From Faecalibacterium prausnitzii (GTDB taxonomy: Bacteria; Bacillota; Clostridia; Oscillospirales; Ruminococcaceae), in assembly GCF_003287405.1 (NCBI RefSeq), contig NZ_PRLD01000015.1:1-46899 (forward strand): a stretch of 46,899 nucleotides of DNA, given 5' to 3'. A program made the translations under genes and the position numbers. Positions 32,813 to 41,604 of this stretch are shown here, one piece after another (position 1 is the first letter of the stretch; every line of letters begins with the position of its first letter). Below the pieces are notes generated by a model, which did no database searches, was not told the origin of the DNA, and saw nothing but the letters and a program-made list of their open reading frames with translations.

Positions 32813-34117
32813 TTAGTTGCTTTCAATGCGGCACTGCAGCACATAGCTGCCCAGTGCAAAGATCTTGCCGTTGGAGGGCACATACAGCCGGCAGGCAATG
32901 TTCTGCTGGCCGGTAGCCACGGCAAAGTCCTCGGCATCGATCTCAATGACCACCTGCTCGGGGGTCAAGGTCTCCATAGCGCCCTTGGGGCCGCAGAGGA
33001 TCACGTTCATCAGCCGCTCGGTCTCCACCGTCAGCTGATAGGTAGCGGGCAGGTTGATCACCTGCACACAGCTGGCGGGCAGGTTCATGGTCTTGGTCTC
33101 CAGCCCGGAGCAGTCAAAGCTGATCGTGATGGTGGAGATATTGTCCAGCAGATAGATATCTGTCGGCAGCTCAATGGGCATCTCGTACACCTTGTTCAGG
33201 CTGAAGGTGGAAAGGTCGATGGTGCCGATGGACAAGGTGGACAGCGCATCGATCTTTTCTGCCGGGCCTGCCACCTTGAGCTGCTTGCAGCTGAGGGCGT
33301 AGCTCAGCACCGAGTTATCGAACCCGCGCGGCGCGTTGATAAAGTTCACCTTCACCGGCAGGGTCGCCATCTTGTACACCTGCAGCGTCACGTCCACGCT
33401 GCTTTCTTCCAGCGTGGTGTACTGGAACTTGATCTCCTTGCCGCCGCTGGTGTAGAAGCGCAGGGGGGTGTCCAGCGTGACCGACTCGGTCAGCTCGCTG
33501 CTGTAAGACGCTTCGGCGGTGCAGGTAGCCACCTTGCTCAGCTCGCTGCTGGGGCCGGACAGGGTAACAGTCTCCTTGGAGACCTCGGTGCTGTAAAGGA
33601 TATAGCCATCCGCAATGCGCAGATAGTTGGTGGTAACGGTAACGGGCAGGGTCTTTTCCTCCACCACGTCAAACACCACGTCCACCGTGTTGTCGCTGCC
33701 CTCCATGGTCACGGTCACGCCGTTGAGCAGACCGTTTGCACCGCGCACCAGCAGCCGCAGGGTCTTTTCGCCGCTGTCGCGCACGCTGGACCAATCCGGG
33801 TAGACCACAAAATCCGAGGCGCTGAGCCCGCCGATGGTGTAGCCATCGCCGGAGAGCTTCAGGTTCACTGTCTTATCCTCGGCGCTGACGATGCTCAGGC
33901 CCCGGGAAGTATAGGCAGCGGAATCGTAGGTGTAATCCACCGGCACATTGTAAATGGTGTTGGTGGTGCCGGGCTGGACGATGATAGTGACCACCATCCA
34001 TGCAACGATGGCGCCCAGCACGGACAGCGCCAGCCGGATGCGGCGGTCATCCAGAAGATTCTTCTTTTTGCGGACGGCAGGCTTTGCGCCGTTCGTCTTG
34101 TTCGGCTGGTTGCTCAT
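32813..34117 (-). CDS. cdaR: CdaR/YbbR-domain regulator of CdaA
   Basis: A 434-residue bitopic protein. One membrane helix (about 30-50, IRLALSVLGAIVAWMVVTIIV) is followed by several extracellular YbbR repeats of about 85 residues. Each repeat has the pattern of LPVxVxxxxxPxGY ('KTLPVTVTTNYLRIADGY', 'ATLPVKVNFINAPRGF'). In other Firmicutes CdaR contacts and modulates the diadenylate cyclase CdaA. ATG 34117 overlaps the cdaA stop (ATGA), so the two are coupled; GGAGG lies ahead. Confidence 0.92.
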   Translation of the reverse strand: MSNQPNKTNGAKPAVRKKKNLLDDRRIRLALSVLGAIVAWMVVTIIVQPGTTNTIYNVPVDYTYDSAAYTSRGLSIVSAEDKTVNLKLSGDGYTIGGLSASDFVVYPDWSSVRDSGEKTLRLLVRGANGLLNGVTVTMEGSDNTVDVVFDVVEEKTLPVTVTTNYLRIADGYILYSTEVSKETVTLSGPSSELSKVATCTAEASYSSELTESVTLDTPLRFYTSGGKEIKFQYTTLEESSVDVTLQVYKMATLPVKVNFINAPRGFDNSVLSYALSCKQLKVAGPAEKIDALSTLSIGTIDLSTFSLNKVYEMPIELPTDIYLLDNISTITISFDCSGLETKTMNLPASCVQVINLPATYQLTVETERLMNVILCGPKGAMETLTPEQVVIEIDAEDFAVATGQQNIACRLYVPSNGKIFALGSYVLQCRIESN

Positions 34118-35016
34118 TGCTGCTCGTCCTCCCCTTTCTGGCTGATCCAGGTCCACAGCTTCTTCGCCTGCTCTGCCCAGCTGTCGGCGGTGTTCTTTTC
34201 CACCGTGGACTCCTTGGGGATCATCTCGTCGATCAGGCGGGTATATAGGCTCTGGCGGTCAAAATGACGGATCAGCACACCATTTTTTGCCATAGAGATG
34301 ATGCCGGTCTCCTCGCTGACCACGATGGCAATGGCGTCGGAGTTTTCCGCAATGCCAAGGCAGGCGCGGTGGCGGGTGCCCATATCCTTGCCCAGATCCA
34401 GATTGTTGGAAAGGGGCAGCACACAGCCCGCCGCCTTGATGCGGCCGTTTTCGATGATGGCAGCGCCGTCATGCAGCGGGGTGCCCTCGTAGAAGATGGT
34501 GCCCAGCACCTCCAGATTGACCGCGCTGTTCACCGGGGTGCCGGTGCGCACGATCTCGGAAAGGTTGGTATGGCGTTCCAGCACGATAAGTGCACCGGTC
34601 TTGGTCTCGGAAAAGCGCTCGGCGGCATCGCAGATGGCAATGATGGCGCTGCGCCACGCGCCCTTCAGGCTGGGGTCGTTGTAGCGCCCTTTTACGTTGA
34701 ACAGCTTGGACGCCCACTGATCGGTCTGACCCATGCGCTCCAGCGCGCGGCGGATCTCCGGCTGGAACAGCACCACAAGGGTGAGCAGACCGACCTGCAG
34801 CAGCGAGTTGAGCAGCCATGTAACGGTACGCATATTCAGGGTATTTGCCACCAGATATACGACCATGACCAGCAGCGCACCCTTGGCCAGCTGCCCGGCG
34901 CGGGTGCGGTTGATAATGCCCAGCAGCTGGTAGATCAGAAACGCGATGATGATGATATCCAGCAGATCGACAATTTTAAAGGTCTGAAAATTGGCGATGA
35001 TCGCATTCAGTGTCAT
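34114..35016 (-). CDS. cdaA: Diadenylate cyclase CdaA (c-di-AMP synthase)
   Basis: A 300-residue membrane enzyme making cyclic di-AMP from two ATP. Three N-terminal membrane helices (about 16-34, 45-60, 68-84) precede the DAC/DisA_N domain. This has the catalytic DGA (183-185, LHDGAAII) and RHR (215-217, MGTRHRACLGI) motifs. All catalytic residues are present. It starts 16 bases after ispDF and overlaps cdaR. c-di-AMP controls osmolyte and potassium balance and wall homeostasis. Confidence 0.96.
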   Translation of the reverse strand: MTLNAIIANFQTFKIVDLLDIIIIAFLIYQLLGIINRTRAGQLAKGALLVMVVYLVANTLNMRTVTWLLNSLLQVGLLTLVVLFQPEIRRALERMGQTDQWASKLFNVKGRYNDPSLKGAWRSAIIAICDAAERFSETKTGALIVLERHTNLSEIVRTGTPVNSAVNLEVLGTIFYEGTPLHDGAAIIENGRIKAAGCVLPLSNNLDLGKDMGTRHRACLGIAENSDAIAIVVSEETGIISMAKNGVLIRHFDRQSLYTRLIDEMIPKESTVEKNTADSWAEQAKKLWTWISQKGEDEQQ

Positions 35017-35032
35017 GAGAGTGTGTGCCCCC

Positions 35033-36199
35033 TTACACTGCTTCGATCAGGGCAACAGCGTGGGCGGCAATGCCCAGTCCCTCGCCGGTAAAGCCCAGAT
35101 GCTCCTCCGTGGTGGCCTTTACGCTTACCGCTTCCACCGGCAGGCCGAAAGCCGCCGCCAGATTGGCGCGCATGGCCGGGATATGGGGTGCAAGCTTGGG
35201 GCGCTGGCACAGCAGGGTGGCGTCGATGTTCTCAATGCGCCAGCCGTGCTCCTTGAGGATCTGTGCCACGCGGCAGGCCAGCTTCAGGCTGTCGGCACCG
35301 GCGTACTCCGGGTCATTGTCCGGGAAATGCTGGCCGATATCCCCCAGCGCCGCTGCGCCCAGCACGGCATCCATCACCGCATGGGTCAGCACGTCTGCGT
35401 CCGAATGGCCCAGCAGACCCTTTTCAAAGGGGATCTCCACCCCGCCAAGGATCAGCTTGCGCTGCTCTACCAAACGATGTACATCATAGCCGTGTCCAAT
35501 ACGCATTTCCGTTTCCTTTCTTTGTGCCGGGCGGGGCAGATCCTCCCGGGTGGTGATCTTCAGGTTTGCATAGTCGCCCTGCGTCAGCTGCACCGGGCGT
35601 CCGGTCAGCTCAAACAGGCTGCAATCATCGGTAACAAGGCGGGCGCGGGTCTCGTCCAGCTCCGCCAGTGCCGCAAGATACGCTGCACGGTCAAAGCACT
35701 GGGGGGTCTGCACCGCATACAAGGTGCTGCGGTCCGGGGTCGTCTGCACCGCGCAGTCCGGGGGCACAGTCTTGCCATCGCCCCGGGCAGCGGCCTTGAT
35801 GGTATCCTTCACCGGCACCGCCGGGGCTGCTGCGCCGCACCGGGCAGCGGCTTCCAGCGCCGCCGTAATGACCGCCGCGCTCACAAAGGGGCGGGCGGCA
35901 TCGTGCACCGCCACCAGTTCTCCGTGCGCTGCCAGCACACCGTTTTTTGCGCTCTCGGCGCGGGTAGCCCCGCCCGCTACGATCTGCACAGGCTTTGGGC
36001 AGTCCGCCGCCTGCTGCGCCACAAAATCCCGGTTTTTGCCCGCCACCAGCACAAGCTCGGTGACCTGCGGGCACTGGGCAAAGGCGCGGATGCTGCGGTG
36101 CAGCACCGTTTCGCCCCCCAGATCAAAACTGAGCTTATCAAAGCCCATGCGGGTCGAGGAGCCCGCCGCCACCAATACTGCCGATACAGTTTTTTCCAT
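35033..36199 (-). CDS. ispDF: Fused IspD-IspF isoprenoid enzyme
   Basis: A 388-residue bifunctional enzyme of the MEP pathway. The IspD half (about 1-225) converts MEP and CTP to CDP-ME, with [15 protein letters not shown] and [12 protein letters not shown]. The IspF half (about 232-388) makes the cyclic diphosphate, with [10 protein letters not shown] (Asp/His zinc ligands), [16 protein letters not shown] and [13 protein letters not shown]. The halves meet with almost no linker, and the IspF part opens with its own AAAGGA and ATG at 35506, giving the normal 157 residues. ATG 36199 was preferred to GTG 36208 because AGGTGG stands five bases ahead. First gene of the eleven-gene run. Confidence 0.95.
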   Translation of the reverse strand: MEKTVSAVLVAAGSSTRMGFDKLSFDLGGETVLHRSIRAFAQCPQVTELVLVAGKNRDFVAQQAADCPKPVQIVAGGATRAESAKNGVLAAHGELVAVHDAARPFVSAAVITAALEAAARCGAAAPAVPVKDTIKAAARGDGKTVPPDCAVQTTPDRSTLYAVQTPQCFDRAAYLAALAELDETRARLVTDDCSLFELTGRPVQLTQGDYANLKITTREDLPRPAQRKETEMRIGHGYDVHRLVEQRKLILGGVEIPFEKGLLGHSDADVLTHAVMDAVLGAAALGDIGQHFPDNDPEYAGADSLKLACRVAQILKEHGWRIENIDATLLCQRPKLAPHIPAMRANLAAAFGLPVEAVSVKATTEEHLGFTGEGLGIAAHAVALIEAV

Positions 36200-36266
36200 C
36201 TCTTCCACCTACCCTGCTGCTGTGCCGCGCTGCGCGCCCACAGCTGCTTATAATAAACCATGTTTT

Positions 36267-36295
36267 ATTATAGCGTATCACAGCGCAAACTTCAA
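36267..36295 (-). promoter_or_regulatory. Promoter of the ispDF-cdaA-...-nucleoside kinase run
   Basis: On the minus strand TTGAAG (36295-36290), a 17-bp spacer and TATAAT (36272-36267), about 68 bases ahead of the ispDF ATG. No other strong promoter or terminator was seen until after 21892. Confidence 0.82.
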
Positions 36296-36336
36296 CCGAT
36301 TTTACACAGCAAAAGTGCATCTGTGCTGTAGTAAGA

Positions 36337-36495
36337 CTACCCCCGCTCCGTGGGAAGATGTCACCGCAGGTGACAAAAGGGGGAATCTGGCGCGTCAGCG
36401 CCTGAGGTGGTATTAGGGGTAGCAGGCTAACCCCTTCCGTCTGCTCACTGCGTTCGCAGCCACCTTCCCCAAGGGGACGGCTTTTCGCGGTGGCG
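36337..36495. repeat. Dispersed intergenic repeat, inverted-repeat bounded
   Basis: An 86-bp part is bounded by CTACCCC (36337-36343) and GGGGTAG (36416-36422). It contains the hairpins GTCACC-GCA-GGTGAC and GGCG-CGTCA-GCGCC. A second part (about 36430-36490) has CTGC-GTTC-GCAG and CCTTCCCCAAGGGG. The second part resembles 6618-6690. No gene is visible between the ispDF promoter and 36609; this looks like a REP/MITE-type element. Confidence 0.6.
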
Positions 36496-36552
36496 GTAAA
36501 CTTTGCAGCATCTCCATAAGGCTTTTACCATGCTCAACGCTCTGCGGAGCAC

Positions 36553-36588
36553 AAAAAAGGGCTGCTGCACAAAAACGTGCAGCAGCCC
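36553..36588 (-). terminator. Terminator of pgm
   Basis: On the minus strand GGGCTGCTGCAC (36588-36577) pairs with GTGCAGCAGCCC (36570-36559), followed by six T residues, 21 bases after the pgm stop. Confidence 0.92.
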
Positions 36589-36609
36589 CGCGGATGCTTT
36601 GGGATAGTT

Positions 36610-38292
36610 TTACTTCAGGATGGGCTCGATGGCAGCAGCCAGAGCGTCCTTCTGTGCCTGTGCTTCCGCCAGATCCTTGCCCAGCGTGGTGAAGTAGGTC
36701 TTGATCTTCGGCTCGGTGCCGGAGGGACGCACCACCACGGTAGCGCCGTTTTCCAGCGTGTAGATCAGCACGTTGGCAGCGGGCAGGCCGGTCTCTTCCG
36801 GCTTCTTGTAATCGGTCACCTTGACCACCTTATGGCCGGCCAGCTCCACAGGGGGCTGGTCACGCAGCTTCTGCATGATGGAAGCCATCTTCTCCATGCC
36901 GGTCAGGCCGGGGAACTCGAAGCTGTCCACCTTGTTCAGGTAGCGGCCGTACTGAGCGTAGATCTCTTCCAGACGCTGCTTGATGGAGGAACCGATGCTG
37001 CGGTAGTAAGCGGCCATCTCGCAGATGAGCATGGAGCCGATGACGGCGTCCTTATCGCGGACGTAGGGGCCAGCCAGATAGCCGTAGCTCTCCTCAAAGC
37101 CGAAGATGAAGCGATCGACCTCACCGGCAGCTTCGAGGTTTGCGATCTGGTCGCCGATCCACTTAAAGCCGGTCAGCACATTGCGCATCTCCACGCCGTA
37201 GTGCTTTGCCACAGCGTCTGCCAGCGGGGTGGACACGATGGACTTGACTGCCACGGGGTCCTTGGGCATGGTGCCCTTCTCGATGCGGCCAGCGCAGATG
37301 TAGTCCAGCAGCAGAACGCCCATCTCGTTGCCGGAAACCAGCTCATAGCTGCCGTCCGGGCACTTCATGGCAATGCCCACGCGGTCGGCGTCGGGGTCGG
37401 TAGCCAGCATCAGGTCGGCACCAGTCTTGGTGGCCAGCTCCAGACCCAGCTTCAGCGCCTCGAAGATCTCGGGGTTGGGGTAGGAGCAGGTGGTAAAGTA
37501 GCCGTTGGGGTACTCCTGCTCGGGCACGATGGTGATATCGGTGATGCCCATATCGTTGAGCACATGGGTCACGGGCACAAGGCCGGAGCCGTTCAGCGGG
37601 CTGTACACCAGCTTCAGGCCGGCAGTCTTGCACAGACCCGGGCGCACCTGACGTGCTTCGATGGCATCATACAGCGCCTTTTTGCAGTCGTCGCCCACAA
37701 AGCGGATCATGCCGTTCTCCACGCCCTCGGCAAAGGAGATGTACTTTGCACCGGTGAGCACATCGGTCTTCTGGATCTCGTCATAGACGATGGCGGCGGC
37801 GTCATCGGTCATCTGGCAGCCGTCCGGACCGTAGGCCTTGTAGCCGTTGTACTTGGCAGGGTTGTGGGAAGCGGTGACCATGATACCGGCGTTGCAGTTA
37901 TAGTAACGGGTAGCAAAGCTCAGGGCAGGCACGGGCATCAGGGCATCATAGATGCGCACCTTGATGCCGTTGGCTGCCAGAACGCCAGCGGCGGTCTTGG
38001 CAAAGACATCGCTCTTCAGGCGGCTGTCGTAGCTGATGGCCACGGTCTGGGTACCGCCCTGGGTCAGCACCCAGTTTGCCAGACCCTGCGTTGCCTGACG
38101 GACAACGTAGATGTTCATGCGGTTGGTGCCGGCACCCAGCACGCCGCGCAGACCTGCGGTGCCAAACTTCAGCGCCACAGCAAAGCGATCCTTGATCTCA
38201 TCGTCATTGCCTTCGACCTTTGCCAGTTCCGGCTTCAGGTCTGCATCCTCCAGATCCGCTGCCAGCCAGCGCTTATATTCATCCAGATACAT
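36610..38292 (-). CDS. pgcA: Phosphoglucomutase/phosphomannomutase family protein
   Basis: A 560-residue alpha-D-phosphohexomutase, probably interconverting glucose-1-phosphate and glucose-6-phosphate. The phosphoserine loop is MVTASHNPAKYNGYK (about 145). The metal loop has ATDPDADRVGIAM. The sugar-binding GFEESYGYLAG and the phosphate-binding VVVRPSGTEPKIKTYF at the C-terminus complete all four domains. N-terminal KFGTAGLRGVLGAGTNRMN is also diagnostic. ATG 38292 is preferred for AAGGTG six bases ahead; a GTG at 38301 is possible. Confidence 0.95.
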   Translation of the reverse strand: MYLDEYKRWLAADLEDADLKPELAKVEGNDDEIKDRFAVALKFGTAGLRGVLGAGTNRMNIYVVRQATQGLANWVLTQGGTQTVAISYDSRLKSDVFAKTAAGVLAANGIKVRIYDALMPVPALSFATRYYNCNAGIMVTASHNPAKYNGYKAYGPDGCQMTDDAAAIVYDEIQKTDVLTGAKYISFAEGVENGMIRFVGDDCKKALYDAIEARQVRPGLCKTAGLKLVYSPLNGSGLVPVTHVLNDMGITDITIVPEQEYPNGYFTTCSYPNPEIFEALKLGLELATKTGADLMLATDPDADRVGIAMKCPDGSYELVSGNEMGVLLLDYICAGRIEKGTMPKDPVAVKSIVSTPLADAVAKHYGVEMRNVLTGFKWIGDQIANLEAAGEVDRFIFGFEESYGYLAGPYVRDKDAVIGSMLICEMAAYYRSIGSSIKQRLEEIYAQYGRYLNKVDSFEFPGLTGMEKMASIMQKLRDQPPVELAGHKVVKVTDYKKPEETGLPAANVLIYTLENGATVVVRPSGTEPKIKTYFTTLGKDLAEAQAQKDALAAAIEPILK

Positions 38293-38360
38293 CTTGTACA
38301 CCTTACCTTTGTTTAAAATCTTTTTCCCCGGATCGAAATGGTTTGTATAAACCTACTTAT

Positions 38361-38389
38361 ACTATAAACTCTTGCTCCGCTTATGTCAA
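38361..38389 (-). promoter_or_regulatory. Promoter of pgcA
   Basis: On the minus strand TTGACA (38389-38384), a 17-bp spacer and TATAGT (38366-38361). Confidence 0.87.
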
Positions 38390-38417
38390 TTGCGTAAAAT
38401 GGCCGAAGTTTGTGCCC

Positions 38418-38765
38418 TTAAAACCGACAAATACCACAAAAAACCGGTTCTTCCGCTATGTTCATTGCGTTTTTTGATGTATCCAGCAGCTGGTAGGGCT
38501 GGTGCACATCCTCCAGCACCTCCAGCCACTGCTCCGGCCCCACGCCGTTTTCGCACAGGTAGCGCAGCAGCCGCATTATCCGGCCAAAGCTGTCTGCCGG
38601 AGCAAGTACCGTGCTGCTGCGCACCCTGCCGCCCTGCTCCCGGCGCAGCTGTGCCAGCACCCCCTGTGGGGTGGAAGCGGCACAGTATACCAGCGTGCAG
38701 GCGTGCTGCAGCCCCTCCAGCTCTGAATAGGTACGGATATAACGGCAGCATTCCCCATTTGTCAT
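38418..38765 (-). CDS. Small DUF6514-like protein of unknown function
   Basis: A 115-residue cytoplasmic protein. The N-terminal half has short strands (CTLVYCAASTPQGVLAQLRRE). The second half, VLAPADSFGRIMRLLRYLCENGVGPEQWLEVLEDV, resembles from memory DUF6514 proteins, which share an '...V..L...N.v.P..L.dVleD' ending. The function is unknown. ATG 38765 is used; GGAG lies 11 bases ahead. It is divergent from comM, and the comM -35 falls in its upstream leader. The stop at 38418 is 29 bases beyond the pgcA -35. Confidence 0.5.
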   Translation of the reverse strand: MTNGECCRYIRTYSELEGLQHACTLVYCAASTPQGVLAQLRREQGGRVRSSTVLAPADSFGRIMRLLRYLCENGVGPEQWLEVLEDVHQPYQLLDTSKNAMNIAEEPVFCGICRF

Positions 38766-38791
38766 GATCTCTCGTTCTCCTTTCTGCTGCA

Positions 38792-38820
38792 TTGACAACT
38801 TTCCTGTGCTTTACTATAAT
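38792..38820 (+). promoter_or_regulatory. Consensus promoter of comM
   Basis: TTGACA (38792-38797), 17-bp spacer and TATAAT (38815-38820): a perfect sigma-A consensus, leaving a leader of about 94 bases before the comM ATG. Confidence 0.92.
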
Positions 38821-38920
38821 GATTTCAAACAGAAAAAACTGTCGAAGCATAGTAGATATATCCATTATTTTCCACTTTTGGCATTTTTGACAAACCATGC
38901 GCCATGCAGGGAGGGACACC

Positions 38921-40459
38921 ATGTATTCTGTGACCAACAGCTTTGGCCTGAACGGACTGCGCGGCTTTGCCGTTGCGGTGGAAGCCGATGTTTCCGGCGG
39001 GCTGCCCGCGTTTTCCATCGTCGGTCTGCCGGACTCTGCCGTGCGGGAAAGCGCCGACCGGGTGCGCGCTGCCATCAAAAACCTTGGCTTCCGCTTCCCC
39101 GACCGGCGCATCACCATCAACCTTGCTCCTGCCGATGTGCGCAAGACCGGCCCGGTGTACGATCTGCCGCTGCTTTTGGCGCTGCTGACCGCCAGCGGAC
39201 AGCTGGAAGAAGTGCCTGCCGACGCCGCCTTTCTGGGCGAGCTTGCGCTGGACGGCAGTCTGCGTCCGGTGTCCGGCGTGCTGCCCATGGCGCTTGCCGC
39301 TGCCGAGTACGGCATCCGGGCGCTGTACGTCCCGGCAGAGAACGCCGCCGAAGCAGCCGAAGCCTGCGCCGACACCATGACCGTCTACCCTGCCCACACC
39401 GCCCGGGAGGTGGTGGAAGCGCTGAAGGGCACCCGTCCCCTCTCCCCTGCCGCCGCCATCCCCTTTGACCCGGAGGACGCATGGCAGCAGGTGCCGGATT
39501 TTGCGGACGTGATGGGACAGTCGCTGGCGCGGCGCGCCATGGTCATTGCAGCCGCAGGCGGGCACAACGTGCTTTTGACGGGCGCACCCGGCACCGGCAA
39601 ATCCATGCTGGCAAAGCGCCTGCCGGGCATCCTGCCGCCCCTGACCCGGGAGGAAGCAGTGGAGACGACCAAGATCTACTCCATCGCCGGGCAGCTGCCG
39701 CAGGGGCGCGGACTGATCTCTGCCCGTCCCTTCCGCAGCCCGCACCACTCGGCAAGCGCTGCCGCCCTTGCCGGCGGCGGGGCGCAGTTCCGCCCGGGCG
39801 AGTGCAGTCTTGCCAACTGCGGGGTGCTGTTTTTGGACGAACTGCCGGAGTTTTCCCGCGAGAGCTTGGAGGTGCTGCGCCAGCCGCTGGAGGATGGGCA
39901 GATCACCGTGAGCCGCGCCGCCGGAAGCGCCACCTACCCCAGCCGCTTCCAGCTGGTAGCCGCCATGAACCCCTGCAAATGCGGCTATTACGGCCACCCC
40001 ACCCGCGCCTGCACCTGCTCGCCCAGCGCGGTGCGGCAGTACCGCAGCCGGGTGTCCGGCCCGCTTTTGGACCGCATCGACCTGTGCGTGGAGATGGACC
40101 CCATCGCCTTTGACGAGCTGCACGCCGCCGCACCCTCCGAGAGCAGCGCGGAGCTGCGCAAACAGGTGCTTGCTGCCCGCGCCATTCAGGCCAAGCGCTA
40201 CGCAGCGCCGGGCTTTAAGGGGGTGCACTGCAACGCCCAGCTGAACGCCGGGCAGGTGCGGCGCATCTGCCGCATGACCCCCGGTGCCGAGCAGCTGCTG
40301 CGCAGCTCCTACGATGCACTGGGGCTTTCTGCCCGGGCGCACGACCGCATTTTGCGGGTAGCCCGCACCGTGGCCGACCTTGCCGGTAAGACCCTGCTGG
40401 ACGAGGACTCCCTGCTGGAAGCGCTGCAGTACCGGGCGCAGGAAAAATTGGACGGATAA
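38921..40459 (+). CDS. comM: ComM/YifB-family Mg-chelatase-like AAA+ ATPase
   Basis: A 512-residue ATPase; the proteobacterial homologue ComM is a branch-migration helicase that aids natural transformation. A Lon-protease-like N-terminus (GLPAFSIVGLPDSAVRESADRV to about 170) is followed by the AAA core with Walker A GAPGTGKSM (about 225-233), Walker B GVLFLDELPEF (about 303-313) and AAMNPCKCGYYG. The C-terminal Mg-chelatase lid has LLDRIDLCVEM and SARAHDRILRVARTVADLAG. ATG 38921 has GGAGGG 6 bases ahead; an upstream in-frame ATG (38897) lacks a site. Confidence 0.95.
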   Translation: MYSVTNSFGLNGLRGFAVAVEADVSGGLPAFSIVGLPDSAVRESADRVRAAIKNLGFRFPDRRITINLAPADVRKTGPVYDLPLLLALLTASGQLEEVPADAAFLGELALDGSLRPVSGVLPMALAAAEYGIRALYVPAENAAEAAEACADTMTVYPAHTAREVVEALKGTRPLSPAAAIPFDPEDAWQQVPDFADVMGQSLARRAMVIAAAGGHNVLLTGAPGTGKSMLAKRLPGILPPLTREEAVETTKIYSIAGQLPQGRGLISARPFRSPHHSASAAALAGGGAQFRPGECSLANCGVLFLDELPEFSRESLEVLRQPLEDGQITVSRAAGSATYPSRFQLVAAMNPCKCGYYGHPTRACTCSPSAVRQYRSRVSGPLLDRIDLCVEMDPIAFDELHAAAPSESSAELRKQVLAARAIQAKRYAAPGFKGVHCNAQLNAGQVRRICRMTPGAEQLLRSSYDALGLSARAHDRILRVARTVADLAGKTLLDEDSLLEALQYRAQEKLDG

Positions 40460-40472
40460 TACAGCACATCAA

Positions 40473-40507
40473 AAACGCGAGTGGCTGAAACGGTCACTCG
40501 CGTTTTT
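40473..40507 (+). terminator. Terminator of comM
   Basis: AAACGCGAGTG (40473-40483) pairs with CACTCGCGTTT (40495-40505), followed by T residues, 13 bases after the stop. Confidence 0.9.
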
Positions 40508-40534
40508 GTTTGCTATCGGGAGGTGCATTTTCTC

Positions 40535-40563
40535 TTTTCAGGTGCCGCCCGGTGTGGTATACT
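40535..40563 (+). promoter_or_regulatory. Promoter of the GNAT gene
   Basis: TTTTCA (40535-40540), a 17-bp spacer and TATACT (40558-40563) with an extended -10 TG at 40555-40556, 41 bases before the ATG. Confidence 0.65.
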
Positions 40564-40603
40564 GGAAATGCAAAAGCCAGAAAATGGAAGGGGCAAAGTA
40601 CAA

Positions 40604-41074
40604 ATGAACATTCGTAAAGCCGAGGAAAAAGACATTCCCAGACTGCTTGCGCTGCTGGGGCAGGTGCTGCAGATCCACGCAGAGATACGCCCGGATATTT
40701 TTATTCCCGGCACCACAAAATACACCGTCTGTGAACTGGCAGCGCTTTTGAAGCAGGAGGATAAGCCCATCTACGTTGCCGTGAACGAGGAGGATGTGTG
40801 CATGGGCTATGCCTTCTGTCAGCTGAAGGAGCAGCCTTTTTCCACCAACATGGTGCCCTTCAAGTCGCTGTTCATTGATGACCTTTGCGTTGACAAGCAG
40901 ACGCGCGGACAGCACATCGGGGAAAGTCTGTTTGACTATGTAAAGCAGCAGGCAAAAGCACTGGGCTGCTACGAGGTGACCCTGAACGTCTGGGCGGGAA
41001 ACACTTCGGCAGAGCACTTTTACGAAAAAATGGGCATGAAGACCAAGGAGCGGCAGATGGAGTATATTCTGTAA
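40604..41074 (+). CDS. GNAT-family N-acetyltransferase
   Basis: A 156-residue acetyl-CoA-dependent acetyltransferase. MNIRKAEEKDIPRLLALLGQVLQIH opens the fold. SLFIDDLCVDKQTRGQHIGESLFDYV carries motif A with the CoA pyrophosphate-binding RGQHIG, and VTLNVWAGNTSAEHFYEKMGM is motif B. The substrate is unknown. ATG 40604 was chosen because the family starts here; the longer frame would run over the promoter. It is the last intact host-like gene before the remnant region. Confidence 0.9.
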   Translation: MNIRKAEEKDIPRLLALLGQVLQIHAEIRPDIFIPGTTKYTVCELAALLKQEDKPIYVAVNEEDVCMGYAFCQLKEQPFSTNMVPFKSLFIDDLCVDKQTRGQHIGESLFDYVKQQAKALGCYEVTLNVWAGNTSAEHFYEKMGMKTKERQMEYIL

Positions 41075-41097
41075 TTCGGGCGAGCGCGCCTTATTTC

Positions 41098-41316
41098 GGA
41101 TGTCCAAGTGGGAAAATAGGGTTACTGTCCAGTCTGTTTACTGCGCCAAGCTATAGAAGAAAAGGCATCGCAAGAGAATTGCTTTCCCGGGTGATAAATG
41201 ATGCAAAAGAATACGGATGCGGAGTTATCCAAATAACAGCATCCGATATGAGAATAAAGCTGTACTCCAATTTTGGGTTTGTTCACAATGGCAATTTTAT
41301 GCAATATAAGTTATAA
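41098..41316 (+). pseudogene. 3' remnant of a second GNAT acetyltransferase gene
   Basis: The frame from 41098 to the stop at 41314-41316 reads a GNAT C-terminal half: SLFTAPSYRRKGIARELLSRVI (motif A with RRKGIA) and IKLYSNFGFVHNGNFMQYKL. No start codon or N-terminal half exists upstream; the similarity begins abruptly near 41098 after GC-rich unrelated bases. The fragment is AT-richer than the intact GNAT gene beside it, suggesting separate origin. Confidence 0.75.
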
Positions 41317-41561
41317 GATCGCACGGCACCATACGCTTCTGCACCCGGTCAAACAGTTTTTTGGGAACGATAGCTGGAATCGCTTCCGGCACAATGATAT
41401 CCCTGAAAGACAATTCGCCAATGTACCGGCGGTTCTTCAGCATGGTATTCACGCTGCTGTGGGTCATTTTGCCGCCCAGCATATTGCGGACTCCCTTGTC
41501 GTTGAGAAAGTTTACGATCTCCACCATGCCCCAAGCGGCGAAATATCCGTAGCATCTCCAA
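41299..41561 (-). pseudogene. Frameshifted serine-recombinase fragment
   Basis: On the minus strand MVEIVNFLNDKGVRNMLGG, then HSSVNTMLKNRRYIGELSF and EAIPAIVPKKLFDRVQKRMV, is the central 'recombinase' domain of a large serine recombinase. Just upstream, EMLRIFRRLGHG continues the same domain in a different frame, so a frameshift lies near 41520-41535. The catalytic N-terminus is missing, and the C-terminus stops where the GNAT remnant begins. Confidence 0.75.
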
Positions 41562-41604
41562 GTTTTCGACTTTTCACGTTTTATCGAAAATTTAGAGGTT
41601 ACAC

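Noticed and set aside
40380-40607. Short frames overlapping the end of comM and its terminator
   Set aside because: They cross a strong terminator and have no binding site.
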